From an uncultured Prevotellaceae bacterium (GTDB lineage Bacteria > Bacteroidota > Bacteroidia > Bacteroidales > Bacteroidaceae), in the NCBI GenBank assembly GCA_902785945.1, contig CADAAR010000009.1, forward strand, positions 35,363 to 99,362: a stretch of DNA of 64,000 nt, in the 5' to 3' direction. Below are positions 1 to 8,998 of this stretch, one piece after another. The notes beneath the pieces are model-generated. The model had not been told where the DNA came from. It saw nothing but the letters and a program-made list of their open reading frames with translations, and searched no databases. The translations under genes were made by a program, and so were the position numbers. Within the stretch, counting starts at the first letter, position 1, and each line of letters opens with the position of its first letter.

Positions 1-3000
1 ACCGTATCGTGTCTGCTGTACAGACCGACTTCAACGGTAATTTCTCTATGCAGGTGAAGAGTACCAAGAATAAGTTGGTGTTCTCATATGTAGGTGATAA
101 AACGAAGGTTGTGAATATCGGTAACCAGACAGTCTTCAAGATTAAACTGGAACCGGAGAACACCCAGCTGAAAGAAGTGGTTGTCAAGTCAAAACGTTCC
201 AGTAGCGGTGGACTGATGATCTCGAAAAAGGAGATTTCCACATCTCAGCAAGTCTTCAATATGGAGAGTGTCCAAGGTATGGCCTTTACCTCAGCCGATG
301 AGGCTCTGCAGGGTGAAATCGCAGGTCTGGATATTGTGTCAAACTCAGGTAACCTGGGTGCAGGTACTTCGATGCGTCTTCGTGGTGTCACCACAATTTC
401 GGGTGATGCCAACCCGCTGATTGTCGTGGATGATAAGATCTTTGACAATCCTGATGAGAACTTCGATTTTGCGAATGCCAATGAGGAACAGTATGCCTCA
501 TTGTTGTCGGTCAATGTCGAGGATATTGCGAGTATCACTGTGCTGAAAGATGCCGCAGCTACGGCTGTCTGGGGCTCACGCGGTTCCAATGGTGTGCTGT
601 TGATTACGACGAAGCATGGTGTGAGAGGTAAACCACGTGTGAGTCTCTCTTACAAATTGACGGGCACTTGGCAGCCTGATGGCTATAAGCTGCTCAATGG
701 CGATGAGTATACCATGCTGATGAAGGAGGAGTTCTATAATCCTGGTCAGAAGGCTAATGCAACCACTGACATTCAGGAGTTGAACTATAACACAGCTTGG
801 TCAGAATATGAAAACTGGAACAACAACACCGACTGGGTGGATGCTGTGAAACAGTTTGGCCTGATGCACGACTTTACGGTTCAGTTGACAGGTGGTGGTG
901 AGAAGGCTACCTTCCGTGTCAGTGCCGGTTACAAGCATCAGACCGGTTCTATTATCAAGCAGATATTCCAGCAGTTTACGACGCGTTTGGTACTCGATTA
1001 CAATGTGTCTGACCGCATCCGTTTCTCTACCAATTTTGCACTGACCTATACGGGTAACGACAAGAACTATTCCAATTTGTTGGGTATTGCCCAGCAAATG
1101 GCTCCGAATATGTCGATTTATCGTCAGGATGCCAATGGCAACGACACCGACGAATACTATATCATGAATCGCCCGAATCCTGTGAGTGGGGGAGGGGCAA
1201 CCGATGTTTATTCCTCTCAGGCTCTGGAGCCTATTCATAATCTGGGAAATCCCGTTGCCATTGCTCATCTGGCCAGTTCCAAGGAGCAGACCTACCGTCT
1301 GACACCGGATTTTACCATCAAGTACGAATTGTTGGGTACGGAGGCAAATAAGAGTCGTTTGACATTGAATGGACGTGTAGATTTTGATATCTATGCCAGT
1401 AGCAGTCCTACCTATCTGCCTGCTTCGTTAGGTAGCCTCCTGTGGTCGAACAATGGTTATAACCTGGCCACAAAGACCGAAACCAACCGTATGAAAGTGG
1501 GTGGACGTGTTGAATTGGTATTTACGCCTTATTTCAAGAATGAGGACTGGTCGGCTACGATGTTGGCCCGCTATGAGATGAGTACTCAGAAATACAACAA
1601 TCAGTATATTGCCGAGAGTGGTATTCCTACTGGGATTTCCGATCCGTCTATCGATGCATGGCTGCGTCAGAATGGTGGTATGAGCAGTGGTAGTTCACGC
1701 TCTGTAACTGAGAATCTGCTTTATAATGGACACCTTTCCTATAAGGATGGCCGCTACAGCTTGGGTTTCTCACTGCGTGCTGATGGTGACTCCAAGTTCG
1801 GTCCTAAGAATAAATGGGCACTCTTCCCAGGTGTATCTCTTCGCTACAATGTCAGCGACGAGAAGTTTATGGAGAAACTGAAAGGTAATTGGCTGTCGAT
1901 GTTTGGTTTGCGTGCTTCATGGGGCGTCAACGGTAAGGCACCCAGTTCCAACTACCTTTTCTATAATACATATAATACTTCAGCCGGGTTCTATGGACAA
2001 AGCTCCAGCATGGAACCGACAGCACTGCTCGACGGTCTGAAACTCGATGACCTTCGTTGGGAGAAGACCACCTCGTATAACTTCGGTTTCAATCTGGGCT
2101 TCCTTAACGATAAGATTGAGATTGACTTCGATTATTATCATAAAGAGACAAAGGACCTGTTGATGCCGAATGTGGCTATTCCTTCTATGTCGGGTTATAG
2201 CAAGTTGTCGTATATGAACGTTGGTCAGATGAATAACGACGGTTGGGAACTTAATTTCTCAGCTAATAAGTTCATCAAGATTGGTAAGGACTTTTCTGTT
2301 GACTTCAACTTCAATGTGGCTCAGAACAGCAACCTGTTGAAGAAGATGGACGAGAGTGTGCTTGATGCCATGAATACCTATTATACCAACTATACAAATG
2401 GTAAGACCGGTGATCCCTGGGCTATCTCCCAACGTGGAAACTGGCCGCTCCGTATTCAGTTGAATAACTCACTGGGTTCTATCTACGGTTATCGCTACAA
2501 GGGTGTCTACCAGTATGGCTACGATTATCTTGAGAACCTGCAGAAGGAAAACAACTGGGACGAGGCCGCCTATGCTGCAGCAATCAATGCGATGCTGGCA
2601 GAGGGTAAGACCTTTCCAGTGGTGCTGACTGAAGAGGGTACTGTACTGATGGAGCAGGGGCATCCAAAGCGTGTGGTTCTGAACTATCAGAGTAGCAATG
2701 GTTCCAGTTCACAGACCTATACCTTCCAGGGTGGTGATGCCATCTATGAGGATATTCAGAATGATGGTCAGATCAATGAACTTGATATCGTTTATCTGGG
2801 TAACTCTCTCCCGAAGGTCAATGGTGGTTTCAACTTCACCTTCCATTATGGTCGTTGGAGTCTGAAAACCCGTTTCATGTATCGTTTTGGCAACAAGGTT
2901 GTCAATCTTGCCCGCCAGAATTTGGAGAAGATGTATGATACGTACAACCAGTGTGCAACTGTAAACTACCGTTGGCGTAAGGATGGTGATGAGACACCGA

Positions 3001-3299
3001 TTCCACGTGCTATGTATAATGCATCCTATAACTTCCAACCCTCAGACCGTTATGTCGAGGATGGTGGGTTTGTACGTTTCCAGAACTTACAGTTAGCCTA
3101 CAATTTCGATCCGAAGGTCATCAAGAAGTGGGGCTTCAATCAGTTGCAGGCCTATCTGTCGCTCAACAATCTCTATGTATGGACTAAGTATAGTGGCGTC
3201 GACCCGGAAATCTCTCCGCAAGGTTATGGTGTCGCTGCTGATGCAGCACAGACTCCACGTTCGAAGCAGTTCACTTTTTCTCTCAATGTGGGATTCTAA
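1..3299 (+). CDS. SusC/RagA-type TonB-dependent outer-membrane receptor, 5' truncated by window edge (SusC1)
   Basis: The reading frame is open from the first bases of the window, with codons before the apparent GTG at 9, so the true start and signal peptide lie outside. What remains begins in the carboxypeptidase-regulatory-like N-terminal domain, continues with a TonB-box-like segment (KEVVV, about residue 57), the plug domain (TVLKDAAATAVWGSRGSNGVL region near residue 180) and a long beta-barrel ending in a terminal Phe (SLNVGF), as outer-membrane barrels do. It should import oligomers captured by the SusD partner that follows 14 bp downstream. The substrate is not readable from the sequence. 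The pectin genes next door make a plant cell-wall glycan plausible, but this is inference. Confidence 0.93.
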   Translation, partial: RIVSAVQTDFNGNFSMQVKSTKNKLVFSYVGDKTKVVNIGNQTVFKIKLEPENTQLKEVVVKSKRSSSGGLMISKKEISTSQQVFNMESVQGMAFTSADEALQGEIAGLDIVSNSGNLGAGTSMRLRGVTTISGDANPLIVVDDKIFDNPDENFDFANANEEQYASLLSVNVEDIASITVLKDAAATAVWGSRGSNGVLLITTKHGVRGKPRVSLSYKLTGTWQPDGYKLLNGDEYTMLMKEEFYNPGQKANATTDIQELNYNTAWSEYENWNNNTDWVDAVKQFGLMHDFTVQLTGGGEKATFRVSAGYKHQTGSIIKQIFQQFTTRLVLDYNVSDRIRFSTNFALTYTGNDKNYSNLLGIAQQMAPNMSIYRQDANGNDTDEYYIMNRPNPVSGGGATDVYSSQALEPIHNLGNPVAIAHLASSKEQTYRLTPDFTIKYELLGTEANKSRLTLNGRVDFDIYASSSPTYLPASLGSLLWSNNGYNLATKTETNRMKVGGRVELVFTPYFKNEDWSATMLARYEMSTQKYNNQYIAESGIPTGISDPSIDAWLRQNGGMSSGSSRSVTENLLYNGHLSYKDGRYSLGFSLRADGDSKFGPKNKWALFPGVSLRYNVSDEKFMEKLKGNWLSMFGLRASWGVNGKAPSSNYLFYNTYNTSAGFYGQSSSMEPTALLDGLKLDDLRWEKTTSYNFGFNLGFLNDKIEIDFDYYHKETKDLLMPNVAIPSMSGYSKLSYMNVGQMNNDGWELNFSANKFIKIGKDFSVDFNFNVAQNSNLLKKMDESVLDAMNTYYTNYTNGKTGDPWAISQRGNWPLRIQLNNSLGSIYGYRYKGVYQYGYDYLENLQKENNWDEAAYAAAINAMLAEGKTFPVVLTEEGTVLMEQGHPKRVVLNYQSSNGSSSQTYTFQGGDAIYEDIQNDGQINELDIVYLGNSLPKVNGGFNFTFHYGRWSLKTRFMYRFGNKVVNLARQNLEKMYDTYNQCATVNYRWRKDGDETPIPRAMYNASYNFQPSDRYVEDGGFVRFQNLQLAYNFDPKVIKKWGFNQLQAYLSLNNLYVWTKYSGVDPEISPQGYGVAADAAQTPRSKQFTFSLNVGF

Positions 3300-3313
3300 T
3301 CAATAAGATAATT

Positions 3314-5038
3314 ATGAAAAAATATATATTCATGCTGTTAGTGGGGCTGATGTCTGTATCGTGTGTCGATACCGTCATCCTGCCTAACGATAAGACCGTA
3401 GAGGAAGATTTCTGGAAGTCTAAGGAGGATGTGAAACTGATGGTCAACGGTGCCTACCGTTCTATGCTCAGCTCTGACGTCGTCGCCAGGCTCATCGTGT
3501 GGGGCGGCCTGCGATCCGATGAGTTTATTCCTGTGGCCAGTATCACAGGAAACATTCAGGAAGATCTGACGGAGATCAATCTGGCTAATACCCAGCCCGA
3601 TAATACGTTCGCCACATGGAATTCGTTCTATTCAGTCATCAACAACTGCAATCTGGTACTTGACCGTGCCGCCAGTGTGATGGGGGAAGACCCGTCGTAT
3701 ACCGAGGGCGATTATCTGTCGGATTGTTCACAGATGCTGGCACTCCGTGCGCTGTGCTATTTCTATCTGGTGCGTAATTTCCGTGATGTACCCTATTCAA
3801 GTGAAGCATTCAAGAACAGCAGTCAGGAGCGTAACATTCCACAGTCTGCTCCCGACTCCGTATTGGCTGTCTGTATCAAGGATCTGGAGACAGCCGAGAA
3901 GAATGCCATCTCTGCCAGTGCCTATAATAACTGGAAGCGCGTGGGTTACTTTACCCGCGATGGTATTGATGCCTTGTTGGCTGACATTTATCTCTGGCGT
4001 GGTAGTGTGATGCACAACCCCGCAGACTATGAACAGGCCATTGAGTACTGCGATAAGGTGATTGCATCCAAGAAGAGTATGCATGTGCTTGGCTTTGGAG
4101 AGACAGAAATTCCTGAATATCCTTTGTTAGACGGCCGTAGCGTATTCAATGAGCTTTATGTCTATGGTAACGCTGAAGAGAGCATTTTTGAATTGCAGTT
4201 CGATGGTACGAACAACACCAACGTGGCGATTGCACAGTATTTCAATCACTACAATGGGCGTGACAATACGGTGCCTTATCTCTATGCCTCGGACATTTTC
4301 CAGTATGGTAAGGATGTGTATAAGACAGGAAACTATACCAACGACTGGCGCGGACTGATGAATACTTATAATTCGCCGGTGACCGTAGGTGACCTGACCG
4401 GTCTGGAAATCCGTAAGTATGTGTCGTCAGGCTCAGATTACAATCCGAACTCTCCGAGTGCTGCTGCTGAGAAGAAGAACACCACTTATACTTCAACGCT
4501 CTCCCGCAACTACATCATTTATCGTCTTACCGATATCATGCTGATGAAGGCAGAGGCGCTGATGGCATTGGCCAGTGGCGATGATGACGAAGCACATCTG
4601 CAGGCTGCTTTTGAGTTGGTTGAAAAGGTGAACACCCGCTCTCGTGAGAGTGATGTAGAGAAGATCAAGTGGAATACCTACAACACCGTTGAGAAGATGG
4701 AGGATCTGATTCTGGCAGAGCGTCTGCGTGAACTGGCCTTCGAGGGCAAGCGGTGGTATGATCTGTTGCGTTATCATTATCGTCATGCAGAGGGTGTGAA
4801 CTACTCCAAGACGTTGGCTGCCCTCAATGACGAAGGATCGGCTTTCGTAACGACTTACCAGCCGATGCTTGATCTGATGAAACGTAAGATGGCTTCCAAA
4901 GGTAATGCTGTAGCAGCTAAGATGAACACAGAGCCGAAACTCTATCTGCCAATTCCCCTGTCGGATCTGAGCATCTGTCCTGTATTGCGTCAGAACCCGG
5001 CTTACAGTTCGGCTGAGGATTTTAATAAGAACTATTAA
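3314..5038 (+). CDS. SusD/RagB-family surface lipoprotein (SusD1)
   Basis: A 574-residue SusD-like lipoprotein. A lipoprotein signal peptide ends at VSC (Cys17), giving surface anchoring. The body has the TPR-like helices of the family (repeated ALRALCYFYLVRNF and RLRELAFEGKRWYDLLR type motifs) and a C-terminal segment LPIPLSDL near residue 545, where family members usually read LPIP..E. It acts as the lid and glycan-binding partner of the SusC1 barrel just upstream (14-bp gap, same operon). The next gene starts 18 bp downstream after a strong Shine-Dalgarno-like GGAGG. Confidence 0.92.
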   Translation: MKKYIFMLLVGLMSVSCVDTVILPNDKTVEEDFWKSKEDVKLMVNGAYRSMLSSDVVARLIVWGGLRSDEFIPVASITGNIQEDLTEINLANTQPDNTFATWNSFYSVINNCNLVLDRAASVMGEDPSYTEGDYLSDCSQMLALRALCYFYLVRNFRDVPYSSEAFKNSSQERNIPQSAPDSVLAVCIKDLETAEKNAISASAYNNWKRVGYFTRDGIDALLADIYLWRGSVMHNPADYEQAIEYCDKVIASKKSMHVLGFGETEIPEYPLLDGRSVFNELYVYGNAEESIFELQFDGTNNTNVAIAQYFNHYNGRDNTVPYLYASDIFQYGKDVYKTGNYTNDWRGLMNTYNSPVTVGDLTGLEIRKYVSSGSDYNPNSPSAAAEKKNTTYTSTLSRNYIIYRLTDIMLMKAEALMALASGDDDEAHLQAAFELVEKVNTRSRESDVEKIKWNTYNTVEKMEDLILAERLRELAFEGKRWYDLLRYHYRHAEGVNYSKTLAALNDEGSAFVTTYQPMLDLMKRKMASKGNAVAAKMNTEPKLYLPIPLSDLSICPVLRQNPAYSSAEDFNKNY

Positions 5039-5056
5039 AAGAAGGAGGATAACGAT

Positions 5057-7165
5057 ATGAACAATAGTTTTATGAAAACGATGAGACATTTGCTCCTCAC
5101 GGCAGTGGGTGGCTTGATGTTGACCGTGACGGCCTGTAACCCAGAGCCTGATGAGTCGGACCTCTATACTTTTACAGGTGAGACCATTGAGTCGTTCATT
5201 GCACAAGACAGCTTGCTGACTTCGTTCAATTATATCCTTACCCGTGTGGGGTATGACAAGATGATGGCTGCATACGGGTCGTATACTTGTTTTGCACCTA
5301 CTAACGACGGTGTGGCATTCTATTGCGACAGTCTCTATAATGATACGCAGGCTGTTATCCCTCATAACGGTATGACGGAGAATTCGTTGGAAGGACTGAC
5401 AGACAGTCTTTGCCTGAACATTGTCAAGTATCACATTACGACGACTTATCGCGATGTCGTCTCCATGACCGGAAATGGTGAAGTGAATACCATGCTGGGT
5501 TATGAGTTCTCGTTCAACACGATTGAGGACGGTCCTGATAAGGGAAAGACCTTGCTTGGAGGAAAGGCCACCATCCTGAGTTCTGATAATGAGACCATCA
5601 ATGGACTGGTGCATGTCATCGACCATGTGATACCCCGTTTTACCCTGTTTATTGGTGATATCTTCGACCGTAATAAGGACACATATTCCATCTTTGGTGA
5701 AGCCCTGAAACTGACGGGTCTGGATGACTCTTTGATGACCTATACCCGTGGTCGTTTCGAGTTCCGTCAGTTAGCCCGTGAGAACTATAGTGGTAATCTC
5801 TATCCTGCTGCGGGTGTAGGCTCTACAGGTTATGATGAGTGTAAGGTCGGTTATACGGTGTTTGCCGAGAGCGATGAGGTGATGCGTAAGAATGGCATCA
5901 ACAGCATCAGCGATCTGATTGCCAAAGCCAACGAGTGGTATGGTCAGGCTCCTAATTGGTATAACTATATGAGTGAGAATAAGATTCAGGTTAGCACGGG
6001 CGATGATTATACCAATCGCTTCAATGCCTTGAATATGTTCGTGGCCTATCATATCCTTGAAGCATCGATGTCGACAAACCAGCTGGTCTTCGAGAAGGGC
6101 TCCAGCTCTTACTGGAACTATGCACCGGATGCCGATCCCTATGATTATTATGAGACGATGCTGCCCCATACGCTGATGAAGATATGGGAGCCTTCTAATG
6201 TCGGTTCAGGTAAGACGCTGTTTATCAATCGCTACCGCACCTTCAACACGCTGACTGACCAACTCGCTTCTCAGGGTTCAGATGCGATGCATCAGGTTGT
6301 CCAGAAGGGTGTTACCATCAGTCGAGGCGGTTCGCTTCAGGCTTTTAACGGTTATATCCACTCCATCGATGGCATGCTGGTTTACAATGAGATGGTGCCG
6401 AAGGGTGTGCTGAATGAGCGTATGCGTGTGAACTGCACCTCGCTTTTCCCTGAGCTTATCAATAACCGTTTCCGTTATATTTCTACGAGTGACGGTCAGA
6501 TTCCCAGTGGCTATGACGGTTCTCGTCGCGGCATTCCTGCCAAGTTCTTCAAAAATGTGGTGCTTTATGATAATAGCATCTGTTTCGCTTATTGTGTTCA
6601 TGGTGCCTGGCGTTGTTATCAGTCTGACCAGATGCAGTTCTGGGGTAAGTATGACCTGGCCTTCAAACTGCCGTCCGTTCCCTCTGGCGTCTATGAGATC
6701 CGTGTCGTTTATGCACCGATGAGCTATGGCTCTTTCATGCAGTATTATATCGGTAATTCTTCTAATGTTGCCTCGATGATGCCTATCGGTCTTCCTTTCG
6801 ATGCTACCGTTCCTGTGGAGGATCCACGCGTAGGTCTGACGAATGCTAATGAGGAGGATGATCTGGGTGTGGCTACTGACATTGCCATGCACAACCGTGG
6901 TTACATGCGTGGTCCGTATAGCTATTGTGGCCATGCTGAGTCTACTGGTTGGACCACAACCAACAACGGTCGCTTTGAGTGGGGCTCCAGTATGACGGTT
7001 CGGTATGTCCTCGGACGTGTCCAATTGAACCAAGGTGGAGAAAACTGGTTACGCATCAAGACACTGAACTCAGACAAGAGTACGAATCCTGTCGGTCTTG
7101 ATTTCGTGGAGCTCGTTCCCACGAGTGTTCTCGATAATCAGCAGTATACTGAAGACTGGTACTAA
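5057..7165 (+). CDS. FAS1 (fasciclin)-domain surface lipoprotein A
   Basis: A 702-residue lipoprotein (lipobox VTAC, Cys27). Residues about 35-190 and 195-440 look like two FAS1 modules: the first has the YTCFAPTNDGV motif and closes with GLVHVIDHVIPR, and the second ends GYIHSIDGMLVYNE. The roughly 240 C-terminal residues are rich in Tyr, Gly and Trp and look like a beta-sandwich, possibly a binding module; I cannot name the family. The start is supported by GGAGG at 5043-5047. It lies between SusD1 and a second FAS1 lipoprotein inside a SusCD operon, so a cell-surface substrate-capture role is likely. FAS1 domains are known mainly as adhesion modules, so binding rather than catalysis is inferred. 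Confidence 0.82.
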   Translation: MNNSFMKTMRHLLLTAVGGLMLTVTACNPEPDESDLYTFTGETIESFIAQDSLLTSFNYILTRVGYDKMMAAYGSYTCFAPTNDGVAFYCDSLYNDTQAVIPHNGMTENSLEGLTDSLCLNIVKYHITTTYRDVVSMTGNGEVNTMLGYEFSFNTIEDGPDKGKTLLGGKATILSSDNETINGLVHVIDHVIPRFTLFIGDIFDRNKDTYSIFGEALKLTGLDDSLMTYTRGRFEFRQLARENYSGNLYPAAGVGSTGYDECKVGYTVFAESDEVMRKNGINSISDLIAKANEWYGQAPNWYNYMSENKIQVSTGDDYTNRFNALNMFVAYHILEASMSTNQLVFEKGSSSYWNYAPDADPYDYYETMLPHTLMKIWEPSNVGSGKTLFINRYRTFNTLTDQLASQGSDAMHQVVQKGVTISRGGSLQAFNGYIHSIDGMLVYNEMVPKGVLNERMRVNCTSLFPELINNRFRYISTSDGQIPSGYDGSRRGIPAKFFKNVVLYDNSICFAYCVHGAWRCYQSDQMQFWGKYDLAFKLPSVPSGVYEIRVVYAPMSYGSFMQYYIGNSSNVASMMPIGLPFDATVPVEDPRVGLTNANEEDDLGVATDIAMHNRGYMRGPYSYCGHAESTGWTTTNNGRFEWGSSMTVRYVLGRVQLNQGGENWLRIKTLNSDKSTNPVGLDFVELVPTSVLDNQQYTEDWY

Positions 7166-7169
7166 ACAA

Positions 7170-7200
7170 TTGAAAATTGATAATTGAAAATTGAAGATTG
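7170..7200 (+). repeat. Period-7 tandem repeat TTGAAAA x4 between two FAS1 genes
   Basis: Four heptamers (TTGAAAA, TTGATAA, TTGAAAA, TTGAAGA) plus TTG fill the gap between the stop codon at 7163-7165 and the ATG at 7202. TGA occurs at 7171, 7178, 7185 and 7192, covering all three frames. No conventional ribosome-binding site is visible in the gap. Confidence 0.9.
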
Positions 7201-7201
7201 T

Positions 7202-8998
7202 ATGAAGAAGAATAAATATATAGGAATGATGTTGATGGCAGCGGGCTTGTTTGCAGCCACCTCTTGTTCCGATTATGATGATTACAACAAGGCGGTTGCT
7301 GATGTCACACCATCAGCGAATCAGACCTTGTGGGAGAACATTCAGCAGAATTCCCAATTGAGTGATTTTGCTTCGCTGTTGCAAAAGGCTGGTTTCGACG
7401 ATGAGTTGAATACAACCCATTATTATACGGTATGGGCACCGCTGAATGGTACTTTCGATGCGGCTAAGTATCAGGCGATGGGTAATGGGGCATTGTTGCG
7501 TCAGTTCGTTAAGAACCATATTGCTGATTACGGCCATAATGCCACAGGTGCACTCAACGAGCGTGTCATGATGCTCAACGAGAAAGCCTATGACTTTGTC
7601 GGTTCATCGGCTTATACCTTCGACAATGTGCAGATTTCTCAGGCTAACCTGCCCAGCAGCAATGGTATCCTGCACACCATCAATGGTGTGGCTGCCTATT
7701 ATCCCAATCTCTATGAGTATATCATGGACGCTGACTTGTCGAAGGAGCAGGGCATCGACTCGCTACGTAACTATTTCAAGAGATATGAGACAACCTATCT
7801 GGATGAGAAGGCTTCTGTTCCAGGTCCGATTGTAAATGGCATGCAGACATACGTCGACTCGGTAATGATTACTGAGAACCTTCTGTGGAACCAACTGAAT
7901 GCCAAACTCTATGATGAGGACAGTACCTATACCTTCCTGATGCCGACAAACGAGACTTGGGAGACTCAATACGAAAAGGTTAAGAGCTTTTACAACTATA
8001 TTCCCCAAACGTCAGCTCAGTTGTTTGTCACTAGTGGTGGTTCTACGAGCATCAATAAAACACCTGCAACGATTAATATCGATGCTGCTTTCTGGAATGA
8101 CTCTCTGACCAATTGGACACTGACGCGAAATCTGGTTTATAGTAACAATGATGTGTATAACCGTTGGATAGAGGGAACGCCTACGAGTATCGGAAGTGAC
8201 ACGCTGAGAACCTCCGTTCGTAACAAGCTGTCGAATCCTCAGGCTATTCTTAGTCCGACCATCGAGAAGGTGCCTATGAGTAACGGGTATGCACGCATTA
8301 TCAATGCTTATGGCATGTATTCATGGGAGACCTATGCACCTGAGCGCATAGTGTCTGCAGCTTCTGCCGATAACCGTGCCATGATTTCCAATGGTAGCTT
8401 CAGCCGCGTGGAGGTACGTAATCCGGACCCGGAGAAAGTGACGCTTGAAGAGGGTGAGAACTCCATCCGCTATGCCTGGGTAGAACCCACTGGAGGCGGT
8501 CAGTTTGTCAAGCCTGAGATGACGCTTTATCTGCGTGATGTTTTGAGTACCACTTATGAAATCTACTGCGTGTTCGTTCCTGAGTCTGTAGATCCGGACA
8601 AGGCCAATGCTGTTACCCTGCCTAATCGCGTCATCTTTACATTGAACTACTGTGATGTGGATGGCAAACTCAAAGATTATACCTTCCTCAACGAGGATCC
8701 TGACCAGATGGCGGCTTTTATGGAGCGTTTCAACATGAAGGATAATGCGACCAATAAGAACACCATCCGTTCGTTCTCGAATGACACGTCCAAGGTTGAC
8801 ACCTTGTATATTGGTGAATTTACTTTCCCTGTATGCTACTATGGACTGGGTGACGAATATTGTCCGAATATTAAGATCACGACACCGTACTCTGTGTTTA
8901 ATGCTTCCCTGCGTGAGGCCTATAGCCGTGACTTGCGCATTGCCGGAATCATTTTAAGACCGAAAGAACTCGCGGAATTTGAAGAATCTAACAAGTAA
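7202..8998 (+). CDS. FAS1 (fasciclin)-domain surface lipoprotein B
   Basis: I place the start at ATG 7202 (598 residues) rather than the upstream TTG at 7184. The TTG sits inside a heptamer repeat, and the ATG gives a clean lipoprotein signal, MKKNKYIGMM through ATSC (Cys22). A FAS1-like module spans about residues 40-170 (TLWENIQQNSQLSDF; NGILHTINGVAAY), and a second, more diverged one begins near residue 200. The C-terminal third is beta-rich and unassigned. It shares the FAS1 theme with its upstream neighbour but little direct sequence. It probably sits on the surface as an accessory to one or both SusCD pairs. The stop codon overlaps the next start by one base (TAATG), implying coupled translation with SusC2. 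Confidence 0.8.
   Translation: MKKNKYIGMMLMAAGLFAATSCSDYDDYNKAVADVTPSANQTLWENIQQNSQLSDFASLLQKAGFDDELNTTHYYTVWAPLNGTFDAAKYQAMGNGALLRQFVKNHIADYGHNATGALNERVMMLNEKAYDFVGSSAYTFDNVQISQANLPSSNGILHTINGVAAYYPNLYEYIMDADLSKEQGIDSLRNYFKRYETTYLDEKASVPGPIVNGMQTYVDSVMITENLLWNQLNAKLYDEDSTYTFLMPTNETWETQYEKVKSFYNYIPQTSAQLFVTSGGSTSINKTPATINIDAAFWNDSLTNWTLTRNLVYSNNDVYNRWIEGTPTSIGSDTLRTSVRNKLSNPQAILSPTIEKVPMSNGYARIINAYGMYSWETYAPERIVSAASADNRAMISNGSFSRVEVRNPDPEKVTLEEGENSIRYAWVEPTGGGQFVKPEMTLYLRDVLSTTYEIYCVFVPESVDPDKANAVTLPNRVIFTLNYCDVDGKLKDYTFLNEDPDQMAAFMERFNMKDNATNKNTIRSFSNDTSKVDTLYIGEFTFPVCYYGLGDEYCPNIKITTPYSVFNASLREAYSRDLRIAGIILRPKELAEFEESNK

Noticed and set aside
1-3299. SusC1 as a 5'-truncated pseudogene
   Set aside because: The frame is open to the first base of the window, so the missing start is an edge effect.
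4493-5626. Long minus-strand ORF under SusD1 and the FAS1 gene
   Set aside because: It spans two well-supported plus-strand genes, has no recognisable motif and reflects codon bias; a shadow frame.
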